A stretch of 59,997 nt of DNA, taken from the NCBI RefSeq assembly GCF_003436425.1, contig NZ_QSPK01000007.1, positions 1-59,997 of the forward strand, in the 5' to 3' direction. Under the pieces are notes generated by a model that was given only the letters and a program-made list of their open reading frames with translations, ran no database searches and had not been told where the DNA came from. This document shows, piece after piece, positions 40,144-48,531 of this stretch. The DNA comes from Eubacterium sp. TM05-53. GTDB taxonomy: Bacteria > Bacillota_I > Bacilli_A > Erysipelotrichales > Erysipelotrichaceae. The position numbers and the translations under genes are program-made. How positions within the stretch are numbered: position 1 is the first letter of the stretch; the number at the start of each line of letters is the position of its first letter.

Positions 40144-40776
40144 ATGGCTTTTGATTTTAAGAAAGAATATAAAGAATTTTATATGCCTAAAAATAAACCT
40201 GTGATTGTAAATGTTCCTGAAGCAAATTACATTGCGGTCAGAGGTGAGGGCAATCCAAATGAAGAAGGTGGATCATATCAGCAGGCAATTGGCGTATTGT
40301 ATGCGATTGCTTATACTTTGAGAATGAGTTATAAGACGGATTATAAAATTGAAGGATTCTTTGAATATGTAGTTCCACCACTAGAAGGATTCTGGTGGCA
40401 GGATGATATAGATGGTGTGAATTATGCAGATAAAGATTCATTTCATTGGATTTCAGTCATTCGATTGCCTGATTTTGTGAATGAAAAAGATTTTGAATGG
40501 GCTGTTGAAATAGCAACTAAAAAGAAAAAAATAGATTGTTCATCGGCAGAGTTTTTGACGGTTGATGAAGGTTTGTGTGTTCAAATCATGCACTTAGGAT
40601 CTTTTGATGATGAACCAGCTACAGTTGCACTTATGGATGAATATTTAAAACAAAATGGATATGCGAATGATATGAATAGTCAAAGACTACATCATGAAAT
40701 ATATTTGTCGGATGCAAGAAAGGTTGCACCGGAAAAATGGAAAACAGTCATTCGACATCCTATAAGAAAGATTTAG
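40144..40776 (+). CDS. GyrI-like small-molecule-binding domain protein
   Basis: 210 residues. Resembles GyrI-like proteins: PVIVNVPEANYIAVRGEGNPNE (SOUL/GyrI start), YQQAIGVLYAIAYTLRMSYK, DFEWAVEIATKK, and C-terminal LHHEIYLSDARKVAPEKWKTVIRHPI. Such proteins bind hydrophobic or cationic ligands, or degrade them in some cases. Ligand unknown. AAGGAG before ATG 40144. Confidence 0.8.
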   Translation: MAFDFKKEYKEFYMPKNKPVIVNVPEANYIAVRGEGNPNEEGGSYQQAIGVLYAIAYTLRMSYKTDYKIEGFFEYVVPPLEGFWWQDDIDGVNYADKDSFHWISVIRLPDFVNEKDFEWAVEIATKKKKIDCSSAEFLTVDEGLCVQIMHLGSFDDEPATVALMDEYLKQNGYANDMNSQRLHHEIYLSDARKVAPEKWKTVIRHPIRKI

Positions 40777-40805
40777 ATAAATTGGAATTTGGAGGGAATA
40801 AATTC

Positions 40806-41327
40806 ATGGCATTAAAATTAATGAAAGGCAGTTTGCAATACAAAAATCAAATTATAGAAATGATTAAAGAATGGAAATCGTATAACGATACCCATAACGC
40901 AAATACTTCGCCATGGGCTATATTTAAAAATGATTATGATGATTTTGAATATTATCTAAATAATTTAGAAATATCAACTGCGGATGATGGGTTTGTTCCT
41001 GATTCTACTTTCTTTTGCTTAGATGAAGACCGGGATACCATGGTTGGTGCTGTTAATATCAGACATTACTTAAACGAATATTTATTGAAATATGTTGGTC
41101 ATATTGGAGATGGTATAAGACCAAGCGAAAGAAGAAAAGGTTACGCAACCAAAATGATCAGCTTGGCTTTAGAAGAATGCAAGAAACTTGGTATGGATAA
41201 AGTTTTATTGGTTTGTGATAAAGACAACATTGGTTCTGTCAAATCAATTATCAATAATGGCGGAGTATTAGAAAACGAAGTTTTAAAAGAGGGTAAGCTA
41301 ATACAAAGATATTGGATCATGTTGTAA
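40806..41327 (+). CDS. GNAT-family N-acetyltransferase
   Basis: 173 residues from ATG 40806 (GGAGGG upstream; an in-frame upstream start at 40737 lies inside the previous gene). Acetyl-CoA motif RPSERRKGYATKMISLALEECKKLG and CDKDNIGSVKSIINNGGVLENEV. RimJ/RimL-like by pattern; substrate unknown. Confidence 0.88.
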   Translation: MALKLMKGSLQYKNQIIEMIKEWKSYNDTHNANTSPWAIFKNDYDDFEYYLNNLEISTADDGFVPDSTFFCLDEDRDTMVGAVNIRHYLNEYLLKYVGHIGDGIRPSERRKGYATKMISLALEECKKLGMDKVLLVCDKDNIGSVKSIINNGGVLENEVLKEGKLIQRYWIML

Positions 41328-41411
41328 ATGTAAATTCCTGTTTGCATACTTATGGCTGATATATTTTAAAGGCCGAATTCGCAAAGTTCGTTGTAAAAAG
41401 TGTGGTTTGAT

Positions 41412-41434
41412 AGCGAAAGTTCGCTGCATTTTTT
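41412..41434 (+). terminator. Terminator after the GNAT gene
   Basis: AGCGAA (41412-41417) pairs with TTCGCT (41420-41425), followed by GCATTTTTT. The rest of 41328-41501 shows a second GAATTCGCAAAGTTCG stem and no gene. Confidence 0.55.
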
Positions 41435-41525
41435 GTGATTCAGTGGTATGCTATTTTCGAATATTGTGAGATTTATCTTCGATAACTTCCAGTTATTGTA
41501 GATGGTTTTGAAAGGAAGTTTAGAT

Positions 41526-42329
41526 ATGGATTCTAAAGTTGCAGAAAATATAAATATACTCGCAAAGTTTTTGGGAACAAGAGATATTGATGCGTTGAAT
41601 CAAGAAGAATTGTTTAATCGATATGGAATTCATCAGGTGGATGTGATGGTTCTATTTGGTGGAAGTATTCTTGAAGGTGGCGATGTTTTAGCTAGTGGAA
41701 TTAAAAACTTTGTTGCGAAAAAATATATTATTGTTGGTGGTGCAGGACATACAACAGATACACTGCGTCAGGTTGTTCATTTGGAATATTCGGATATTGA
41801 GACAACAGATTTATCAGAAGCAGAAATATTTCAAAAGTATATTAAACATGTATATGGATGTAAGGCGGACTATCTAGAAACAAAGTCTACAAATTGTGGC
41901 AATAATATTACGTATCTTTTGGATTTGTTGAAAGATAACAATATTTCTTTTAATAGTATCATTCTAAGTCAGGATGCTTCTATGCAAAGGCGTATGGCGG
42001 CAGGATTGAAAAAATATGTCAAGGATGATGTGACAATCATTAATTATGCCACTTATTGTGCTAAAGTATTGAATCAGAATGATGAATTAGTTTATGAAGA
42101 AAATATACATGGCATGTGGACGATAGAAAGATATGTGAATTTGTTGATGGGAGAAATTCCTAGGCTTTCAGATGATGAGAACGGTTATGGTCCGAATGGA
42201 AAGAATTATATTGCGCATGTGGATATTCCCGAAAATGTGAAAATAGCTTTTGAAGAATTGAAGATGGTTTTTGGAAGTGAAACAAGAGAAGCCAATCCAT
42301 TGTATGCTACAAATATGAATAAAAAATAG
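41526..42329 (+). CDS. YdcF-like (DUF218) protein
   Basis: 267 residues from ATG 41526 (AAGGAAG upstream). DUF218 pattern: VDVMVLFGGSILEGGDVLASGI, KYIIVGGAGHTTDTLR, ETKSTNCGNNITYLLDLL and SIILSQDASMQRRMAAGLKK. YdcF from E. coli binds S-adenosylmethionine; no enzymatic role is assigned. Followed by a strong terminator at 42365. Confidence 0.85.
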   Translation: MDSKVAENINILAKFLGTRDIDALNQEELFNRYGIHQVDVMVLFGGSILEGGDVLASGIKNFVAKKYIIVGGAGHTTDTLRQVVHLEYSDIETTDLSEAEIFQKYIKHVYGCKADYLETKSTNCGNNITYLLDLLKDNNISFNSIILSQDASMQRRMAAGLKKYVKDDVTIINYATYCAKVLNQNDELVYEENIHGMWTIERYVNLLMGEIPRLSDDENGYGPNGKNYIAHVDIPENVKIAFEELKMVFGSETREANPLYATNMNKK

Positions 42330-42364
42330 TTAACAGTATTATTTGAAAAGTGGGTAAAGAAGCT

Positions 42365-42395
42365 AAGAATTCGTTTAGTCGAATTCTTTTTTTTG
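42365..42395 (+). terminator. Terminator upstream of htpG
   Basis: AAGAATTCG (42365-42373), loop TTTAGT, CGAATTCTT (42380-42388), T-run to 42394. Confidence 0.85.
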
Positions 42396-42398
42396 CGT

Positions 42399-42469
42399 TT
42401 AGCACACAGATGTTGACACTGCTAAAAAGGTGTTGTATAGTATTAGCAGGCAAAATATTAGAGTGCTAA
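42399..42469 (+). promoter_or_regulatory. htpG promoter with two CIRCE-like HrcA sites
   Basis: TTGACA (42413-42418), 17 bp, TATAGT (42436-42441) with upstream TG. Site 1 TTAGCACAC-N9-CACTGCTAA (42399-42425) overlaps the -35; site 2 TTAGCAGGC-N9-GAGTGCTAA (42443-42469) lies just past the -10. Consensus CIRCE is TTAGCACTC-N9-GAGTGCTAA, so each site has one imperfect arm. Confidence 0.75.
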
Positions 42470-42484
42470 TGAAGGAGTGGTATT

Positions 42485-44392
42485 ATGGCTAAGAAAAAAC
42501 AGTTTAAAGCGGAGTCAAAACGTTTATTGGATTTGATGATCAATTCCATTTATACACACAAGGAAATCTTCTTACGTGAACTTGTATCGAATGCGAGTGA
42601 TGCGATTGATAAATATTATTATGAAAGTCAAGGTCATGCGGATGCAAGTCAATTTGAGATTCGTATTGAACCAAATAAGGAAGCTCGTACTTTAACAATT
42701 TCGGACACTGGTATTGGTATGTCAAAGGAAGAGTTAGAGGAAAACTTGGGTACAATTGCGAAGAGTGGTTCTTTGGCTTTTAAAGAAGAAATGAAGAAAA
42801 AAGAAGAAAACAACGATGAAGATGTCGATATCATTGGTCAATTTGGTGTTGGATTCTATTCTGCATTTATGGTCGCAAAAGATGTTCGTGTTATTACGAA
42901 AAAAGCAGGTAGTGATGAAGCTTATGAATGGGTAAGTGCTGGTGAAGATGGTTATGAAATCACACCTTGTACAAAGGAAACAAATGGTACAACAATTGTT
43001 TTAACTTTAAAAGAAGATACAGATGAAGAAAACTATTCTAAATATTTGGAAACTTATGAATTAAAAGAATTAATTAAAAAATATTCAGATTATATTCGTT
43101 ATCCAATCAAGATGAATGTAGAAACTCAAAAAATGAAAGAGGGTACGGAGGAAAGTGAAAAGCCTGAATATGAAACTGTGGTGGAAGATCAGACTTTAAA
43201 CTCAATGGTTCCTTTGTGGAAACGTCAAAAATCGAAGATTACAGACGAAGAATACAATCAATTCTACAAAGATCATTTCTATGATTATCAAGATCCTCAA
43301 AAAGTGATTCATTTTAGTGTAGAGGGAAATACAAGCTTTACAGCCTTACTTTATATTCCATCACACTTACCTCAAGGATTCTATTCTCAAGACTACAAGA
43401 AAGGCCTTCAATTATATTGTAGAGGCGTATTCATTATGGATCATGCCGAAGAATTGTTGCCAGACTCATTGCGTTTTGTGAAAGGTCTAGTGGATTCTCA
43501 AGATTTATCTTTAAATATTTCTCGTGAAATGCTTCAACATGATCATCAATTAAAATTGATTGCGGGTCGTATTGAAAAGAAAGTATTGAATGAACTTGGA
43601 AATATGCTTGCCAAAGATCGTGAAGCATATGAAAAATTCTTTGAAGAATTTGGTGTAAACTTGAAGTTTGGTGTCTATAACAACTATGGTATGGATAAAG
43701 AAAAATTCCAAGATTTATTGTTGTTCTACTCTTCAAGAGAAAAGAAATATGTTACTTTAAGTGAATATGTTTCTCGTATGAAAGAGGATCAAAAAGATAT
43801 TTACTTTGTATCTGGTAAAGATGTTGAATTGATTGACAAGATGCCAGTTGTTCAAACATTGAAGAATAAAGAATTTGAAGTTCTTTATTTAACAGATGAA
43901 GTGGATGAATTTGTGATGCAGACATTGATGAACTACAAAGAAAAGACGTTCAGAAATGCGGCTCAAGGAGATTTAGATTTAGATACTGAGGAAGAAAAGG
44001 AAGCTTTAAATAAATCAAAAGAAGAAAATAAAGATTTATTGACATTTATGAAAGAAGCTTTAGGCGATGAGGTTGCTGAAGTTAAATTGTCAAATAAATT
44101 GACAGAGGATCCAGTATGTTTAACAGCTGGCGAAGGTATCTCTTTTGAGATGGAAAAGGTCTTCGCAAATATGCCTAACCAAAGTCCAATGCCTATGAAG
44201 GCAACGCGTATTTTGGAAATCAATCCAAATCATCCTATCTTTGAGACATTGAAGACTTTATATTCTTCGGATAAAGATAAAGTTAAAGAAGTTGCTGAAG
44301 TATTATATGATCAGGCTTGTTTAATTGAAGGCTTCGCAATCAAAGATCCAATCGCATATTCAAAGAAGATCTGTGAGTTGTTAGTGAAATAA
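42485..44392 (+). CDS. htpG: Hsp90-family chaperone HtpG
   Basis: 635 residues, full length. GHKL ATPase motifs: ELVSNASDAIDK, DTGIGM, GQFGVGFYSAFMVA, and GTTIVLTLK; middle and C-terminal domains follow. ATP-dependent cytosolic chaperone. AAGGAG before ATG 42485. Placement under CIRCE-like sites would put it in the HrcA regulon, unlike Bacillus subtilis, where htpG is a separate class. Confidence 0.97.
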   Translation: MAKKKQFKAESKRLLDLMINSIYTHKEIFLRELVSNASDAIDKYYYESQGHADASQFEIRIEPNKEARTLTISDTGIGMSKEELEENLGTIAKSGSLAFKEEMKKKEENNDEDVDIIGQFGVGFYSAFMVAKDVRVITKKAGSDEAYEWVSAGEDGYEITPCTKETNGTTIVLTLKEDTDEENYSKYLETYELKELIKKYSDYIRYPIKMNVETQKMKEGTEESEKPEYETVVEDQTLNSMVPLWKRQKSKITDEEYNQFYKDHFYDYQDPQKVIHFSVEGNTSFTALLYIPSHLPQGFYSQDYKKGLQLYCRGVFIMDHAEELLPDSLRFVKGLVDSQDLSLNISREMLQHDHQLKLIAGRIEKKVLNELGNMLAKDREAYEKFFEEFGVNLKFGVYNNYGMDKEKFQDLLLFYSSREKKYVTLSEYVSRMKEDQKDIYFVSGKDVELIDKMPVVQTLKNKEFEVLYLTDEVDEFVMQTLMNYKEKTFRNAAQGDLDLDTEEEKEALNKSKEENKDLLTFMKEALGDEVAEVKLSNKLTEDPVCLTAGEGISFEMEKVFANMPNQSPMPMKATRILEINPNHPIFETLKTLYSSDKDKVKEVAEVLYDQACLIEGFAIKDPIAYSKKICELLVK

Positions 44393-44398
44393 TTCTAG

Positions 44399-44429
44399 GC
44401 ACAAACTTTCGAGTTTGTGCTTTTTTTTT
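44399..44429 (+). terminator. Terminator of htpG
   Basis: GCACAAACT (44399-44407), TTCG tetraloop, AGTTTGTGC (44412-44420), nine T. Confidence 0.92.
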
Positions 44430-44461
44430 CATTCGTGATACATTTAGTTTAGGTGAAGATT

Positions 44462-44752
44462 ATGAAGTATCAAAAATTAGTGAAAGAAGTAGAAGGTGTT
44501 GGAAAACTAAAGTTAAGTGAGCAGGAAAACTTTTATCGTGATGTATTAAATGAAAGTTCAAATGATTTAGAAGTTATGGTTGCGGCCACTTTACAAATTC
44601 GAAAAAAAGATAAAAAGATTCCAATCCTTGCGATGAGTGCCAATGCGTATATGCAGGATATACAGAAATGTTACAAGGCTGGTATGAATGGGCATATCAG
44701 TAAACCTTTATATTTAGAAGATTTAAAAAATCGAATTATTCAAATAGTATAA
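44462..44752 (+). pseudogene. Half of a response-regulator receiver domain (likely remnant)
   Basis: 96 codons from ATG 44462 (AGGTGA five bases upstream). Residues about 52-96, IPILAMSANAYMQDIQKCYKAGMNGHISKPLYLEDLKNRI, match the end of a CheY-like receiver (strand 4, helix 4, the KP lysine, helix 5). The phosphoacceptor Asp half is missing, replaced by MKYQKLVKEVEGVGKLKLSEQENFYRDVLNES and a degenerate NDLEVMVAATLQIRKKDKK. Probably the decayed 3' end of a hybrid kinase or regulator gene, although it keeps an intact frame and start signals, so a small expressed protein cannot be excluded. Confidence 0.6.
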
Positions 44753-44774
44753 AAGCCAGGTTTTTCCTGGCTTT
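44752..44774. terminator. Bidirectional terminator
   Basis: AAAGCCAGG (44752-44760), loop TTTTT, CCTGGCTTT (44766-44774), between convergent stop codons. Confidence 0.85.
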
Positions 44775-44775
44775 A

Positions 44776-45186
44776 TTAAATGATGATACCGTTACAGTGA
44801 TCAATTTCATGTTGAATGATTTGGGCTACAAAACCAGAATAGGATTGTTTACACTTTTTAAAAGATTCATCTTGATATTCAACAGTAATATTTTCATAAC
44901 GAGTTGTATTTCTTTCACCCTCTAGGGATAAGCAACCTTCTTTGACTTTGTAAGGTCTAGATTTCTTTGTGATTTTTGGATTATACATCACAATTTGTGC
45001 AGGTCCAATCGCAAAGATAATAATATTTTTAGAAACACCAATCATATTGGCAGCCATGCCTACGCATCGATCACTATAAGCTTGTAATGTATCTTTTAAA
45101 TCTTGAGCCACTTGTGTATCCATTTTTGTAGCGGGAGATGATTTAATAGCTAAGAAAGCTTCATCTTTCATTATTGGTTTAATCAT
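44776..45186 (-). CDS. Peptide-deformylase-like protein with altered motif 1
   Basis: 136 residues, shorter than typical deformylases. Motif 2 EGCLS (metal Cys) and motif 3 QHEIDHCNG (HExxH) are intact. Motif 1 reads VGMAANMIG where true enzymes have G-x-G-x-A-A-x-Q: the catalytic-site Gln is Met. The short family with AANM is widespread in anaerobes and usually co-exists with a normal Def. It might still bind metal and deformylate weakly, or act on another substrate. AAGAGG upstream of ATG 45186. Confidence 0.8.
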   Translation of the reverse strand: MIKPIMKDEAFLAIKSSPATKMDTQVAQDLKDTLQAYSDRCVGMAANMIGVSKNIIIFAIGPAQIVMYNPKITKKSRPYKVKEGCLSLEGERNTTRYENITVEYQDESFKKCKQSYSGFVAQIIQHEIDHCNGIII

Positions 45187-45215
45187 AACATACCTCTTTT
45201 CTTAAAAAATCATAT

Positions 45216-45244
45216 TTGTTTTAGATGTTTTTTTCAAGTATAAT
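45216..45244 (+). promoter_or_regulatory. Promoter giving a leaderless HAD mRNA
   Basis: TTGTTT (45216-45221), 17 bp, TATAAT (45239-45244), six bases TGGCAT... then ATG 45251. Same layout as the left-edge gene (TTGTTT-17-TATACT-6-ATG). Confidence 0.65.
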
Positions 45245-45250
45245 TGGCAT

Positions 45251-45844
45251 ATGCTGAAAAATATAGTATTTGATTTAGGAAATGTATTGGTTAAATTTGA
45301 TTCAAATGAATTGATTTATAGCTTCTTTAATGAAAGACAAGAGGAAGTGAAATCATTCTATTTTGATTCTTTATGGAATGAGTATGATCAAGGACTCTAT
45401 TCAGTGGAAGAAATGATTGAAAAGGGAGTAAAACAATTTCCTGAATTAGAGTTAAATATTAAAGAATTGATGTATCATTGGACAGAATTTGTGATTCCAC
45501 TAAAAGATAATGTTGCGTATATTAAAGAACTAAAAACTTTAGGATACAATGTATATATTCTTTCAAATATTCCAGAAGATGATACAAAGTATTTGAGAAG
45601 TTGTGGTGTGTTTGATAATATAGATGGCGGTGTTTTTTCTTATGAATATAAGAAGATTAAACCGGATCCAGAAATATTTCATATATTATTAAAAGAATAT
45701 AATCTTAAGGCATCTGAATGTTTATTTTTAGATGATCGAAAAGAGAATGTAGTTGCAGCAAGTAATTTGGGATTTGAAACAATTGAAGTTAAAGATTCAA
45801 GTAAGGTTATTGACTTAATAAAGGAGAAAATTAGTGAAGTGTAA
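45251..45844 (+). CDS. HAD-superfamily IA hydrolase (YihX-like)
   Basis: 197 residues. Motif I DLGNVLVKFD (the D-x-G variant usual in YihX-like phosphatases), helical cap, motif II ILSNIPE, lysine in YKKIKPDPEIF, motif IV LFLDDRKENVVAA. Probably dephosphorylates a sugar phosphate such as glucose-1-phosphate, as YihX does. Leaderless start. Its stop overlaps the GTG start of the methyltransferase, suggesting coupling. Confidence 0.87.
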   Translation: MLKNIVFDLGNVLVKFDSNELIYSFFNERQEEVKSFYFDSLWNEYDQGLYSVEEMIEKGVKQFPELELNIKELMYHWTEFVIPLKDNVAYIKELKTLGYNVYILSNIPEDDTKYLRSCGVFDNIDGGVFSYEYKKIKPDPEIFHILLKEYNLKASECLFLDDRKENVVAASNLGFETIEVKDSSKVIDLIKEKISEV

Positions 45845-47054
45845 AGTAGAAAAAATATGCGGTGGATGTTCACTTTTAAAACTGAAGCCGAGTATGCAGG
45901 CAGATAAAAAGAAAAAAGATGTGGAAGAATTGGTTGAAAAAGCACATTTAAAGGTTCGTGTTGGCGATGTGCATATGGCAAAGAATGATACACATTATCG
46001 TAATAAAGTGATTGTTGGTTTTGCGAAAGATAAAGGAAAAGTATATTCAGGTTTATATGCGCCTCATTCGCATCGTGTTGTGAAGACTGAAAATTGTATA
46101 ATGCAGCCAAAACTTGTCAATGAAATTATCAACAAGATAACAGAACTTGTTGGCTCTATGAAATTAGAATTGTACAACGAAAGAACAGGGACTGGTTTAT
46201 TGCGTCATGTATTGATTCGTTGGGGACATAAGACAGATGAAGTGATGGTTGTATTTGTGACAAGTCAGAAAATTTTTCCTTCAAGAAAAAATATGGTGCG
46301 TGTATTAACGAGTGAATTTCCACAAATTAAAACAATTGTACAAAATATCAATCCTAGAAAGACAAGCATTGTTTTGCAGGATGAAGCTATTGTTTTATAT
46401 GGGGATGGTATGATTCATGATGAGTTATGTGGTTTAGACATCGCGTTTTCACACAATTCGTTCTATCAGATTCATTCTGAACAATGTGAAGTATTGTATG
46501 GCTTAGCTAAGAAAATGTTAGATTTAAAAGAAACAGATACAGTACTAGATACATATTGTGGTGTTGGTACAATTGGTTTAACGATGACAGATTCTTGTAA
46601 GAAAGTCATGGGTGTAGAAGTCAATCCGGATGCGATTGAAAACGCAAAATACAATGCGAAACAAAATAAAATCAAAAATATTGAATTTGTTGCGATGGAT
46701 TCAACCGAGTTTATGCGCCAGGCAAGAAAATATCACAATCATTATGATGCGATCATTTTAGATCCACCTCGTGCAGGTACGACAAAAGATTTTATTGAGT
46801 GCGCAACCGCTTTAAATCCAAGAAAGATTCTGTACATTTCTTGCGATCCAAGAACACAGGTTCGTGATTTAAATCAATTTAGAAAACAAGGTTATGTCAC
46901 AAATAAATTAGAATTAGTGGATTTATTCCCTTATACAGATCATATTGAAAGTGTTTGCGTATTAGAAAAGAAACAATTCAACGCAAAGCCTACAAAAAAG
47001 GCCCAAAGACAAGCACAATTCAGATCAAGTAAAATGAGTAAGAAAAAACGTTAG
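45834..47054 (+). CDS. rlmD: 23S rRNA (uracil-5-)-methyltransferase, RlmD/TrmA family
   Basis: 406 residues from GTG 45834, preceded by AAGGAG six bases away and overlapping the HAD stop. Iron-sulfur cysteines CKVEKICGGCSLLKL at the N-terminus without a TRAM domain; Rossmann motif LDTYCGVGTIGL; LDPPRAGTTKD; catalytic cysteine in YISCDPRTQVRDL. Methylates a uridine in 23S rRNA (position 747/1939-type). The basic C-terminal tail is unusual. Clostridial paralogs are often annotated RlmD or RumA; precise site not deduced. Confidence 0.9.
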   Translation: MKCKVEKICGGCSLLKLKPSMQADKKKKDVEELVEKAHLKVRVGDVHMAKNDTHYRNKVIVGFAKDKGKVYSGLYAPHSHRVVKTENCIMQPKLVNEIINKITELVGSMKLELYNERTGTGLLRHVLIRWGHKTDEVMVVFVTSQKIFPSRKNMVRVLTSEFPQIKTIVQNINPRKTSIVLQDEAIVLYGDGMIHDELCGLDIAFSHNSFYQIHSEQCEVLYGLAKKMLDLKETDTVLDTYCGVGTIGLTMTDSCKKVMGVEVNPDAIENAKYNAKQNKIKNIEFVAMDSTEFMRQARKYHNHYDAIILDPPRAGTTKDFIECATALNPRKILYISCDPRTQVRDLNQFRKQGYVTNKLELVDLFPYTDHIESVCVLEKKQFNAKPTKKAQRQAQFRSSKMSKKKR

Positions 47055-47075
47055 GAAGCAAGTATACTTCCTTTT
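47054..47075 (+). terminator. Terminator of the methyltransferase gene
   Basis: GGAAG, palindromic CAAGTATA, CTTCC followed by TTTT. The stop codon is immediately before it. A TGCTATAAT extended -10 for the peroxiredoxin gene lies at about 47107-47115. Confidence 0.65.
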
Positions 47076-47140
47076 GTGCATATGGGTATGTTTAAATTGT
47101 TTGGAATGCTATAATTTGTGTAACAGAACGGAGAATATAT

Positions 47141-47593
47141 ATGTTAGAAATTGGAATTCAAGCACCTGATTTTGAACTGCCTGATCAAGATGGTGTGATG
47201 CATAAATTAAGTGATTATAAAGGTAAAAAGGTTATCTTATATTTTTATCCAAAGGATAATACGGCTGGGTGTACAAAACAGGCTTGTGGTTTTTCTGAAA
47301 GATATCCACAATTCTTAGAAAAAGGAGCTGTCATTTTAGGGGTCAGTAAAGATACAGTGGCTTCTCATAAGAAGTTTCAAGAAAAGTATGGTCTTGCCTT
47401 TACTTTGTTGGCAGATCCAGAAAGAAAAGTGATTGAAGCTTATGATGTATGGAAAGAAAAGAAGAATTATGGAAAGGTATCTATGGGCGTGGTTCGTACA
47501 ACATATCTAATAGATGAATCAGGAATTATAGTTCGTGCTAATGATAAAGTAAAAGCGGCAAATGATGCTGAAAATATGTTGGAAGTAGTTTAG
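47141..47593 (+). CDS. bcp: Peroxiredoxin of the Bcp/PrxQ type
   Basis: 150 residues. Peroxidatic cysteine in DNTAGCTKQACGF with the resolving Cys five positions later, PrxQ style; APDFELPDQDG start; VRTTYLIDESG end. Reduces hydrogen peroxide and organic peroxides with thioredoxin. Own promoter and terminator (GGAAGTAGT/ACTGCTTCC at 47581-47604). Confidence 0.94.
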   Translation: MLEIGIQAPDFELPDQDGVMHKLSDYKGKKVILYFYPKDNTAGCTKQACGFSERYPQFLEKGAVILGVSKDTVASHKKFQEKYGLAFTLLADPERKVIEAYDVWKEKKNYGKVSMGVVRTTYLIDESGIIVRANDKVKAANDAENMLEVV

Positions 47594-47609
47594 ACACTGC
47601 TTCCTTTTT
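47581..47609 (+). terminator. Terminator of the peroxiredoxin gene
   Basis: GGAAG-AGT pairs with ACT-CTTCC, followed by TTTTTG; TATAAT of the next promoter lies at 47635-47640. Confidence 0.7.
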
Positions 47610-47659
47610 GTATTTGTATTAAAGGATTATGAGGTATAATATTTCATTTGGGTGATACT

Positions 47660-48523
47660 ATGTGGATTATATATGCGATAGGTTCTGCCTTTTTTGCAGG
47701 AATCACTTCCATACTCGCAAAATGTGGAATTTCAAAAACAGATTCAGATGTGGCAACCGCCATACGTACCGTTGTGGTTTTAGTTTTTTCGTGGATTCTT
47801 GTTCTTTTAACTGGAACTATATCCGGTATTACGGATATCGGTGGAAAAACTTTGTTGTTTCTAGTTTTGTCTGGAATCGCAACAGGAGCTAGCTGGCTAT
47901 GTTATTTTAAAGCTCTACAAAACGGGGATGTGAATAAAGTTGTACCTATTGATAAATCGAGTACGATTTTAACGATTCTTTTGGCTTTGATTTTTTTTCA
48001 TGAAGGATTGTCTTTAGCTAAAATTGGCTGTGTATGCATGATCGGTGTAGGTACAATGTTGATGATCAATCGAAAAGATGAATCTGAATCTAATTCTTCA
48101 GATAAAAGCTGGTTGATGTATGCGATTTTGTCAGCTATATTTGCGAGCCTTACATCCATTTTAGGTAAGATTGGTATTTCTGGAATTGATTCTAATTTAG
48201 GTACGGCCATTCGTACAAGTGTTGTCTTAGTCATGGCTTGGCTAATGGTATTTGTGAAAAATAAGCAGTCTGAAATAAAATCTATTGATCGAAAAGAACT
48301 CTTGTTTATCATTTTATCTGGTTTTGCGACAGGAGGATCTTGGCTATGTTTCTATCGTGCTTTACAGGATGGACCTGCAAGTGTGGTTGTGCCCATTGAT
48401 AAATTGAGTATACTTGTAACAATTGGTTTTTCTCGTGTTGTATTTCATAAAAAGCTATCTAAGAAGGCATTGTTAGGTTTAATTTTGATTACAGTGGGTA
48501 CTGTAACTATGACGATGATATAG
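47660..48523 (+). CDS. EamA/DMT-family transporter
   Basis: 287 residues from ATG 47660 (GGGTGA upstream; an in-frame TTG at 47648 is less likely). Ten hydrophobic helices in two EamA repeats of about 140 residues: WIIYAIGSAFFAGITSILAKCGI...ATAIRTVVVLVFSWILVLL and WLMYAILSAIFASLTSILGKIGI...GTAIRTSVVLVMAW, the second half mirroring the first. Substrate unknown (amino acid or metabolite export typical). Confidence 0.9.
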   Translation: MWIIYAIGSAFFAGITSILAKCGISKTDSDVATAIRTVVVLVFSWILVLLTGTISGITDIGGKTLLFLVLSGIATGASWLCYFKALQNGDVNKVVPIDKSSTILTILLALIFFHEGLSLAKIGCVCMIGVGTMLMINRKDESESNSSDKSWLMYAILSAIFASLTSILGKIGISGIDSNLGTAIRTSVVLVMAWLMVFVKNKQSEIKSIDRKELLFIILSGFATGGSWLCFYRALQDGPASVVVPIDKLSILVTIGFSRVVFHKKLSKKALLGLILITVGTVTMTMI

Positions 48524-48531
48524 GAGATTTT

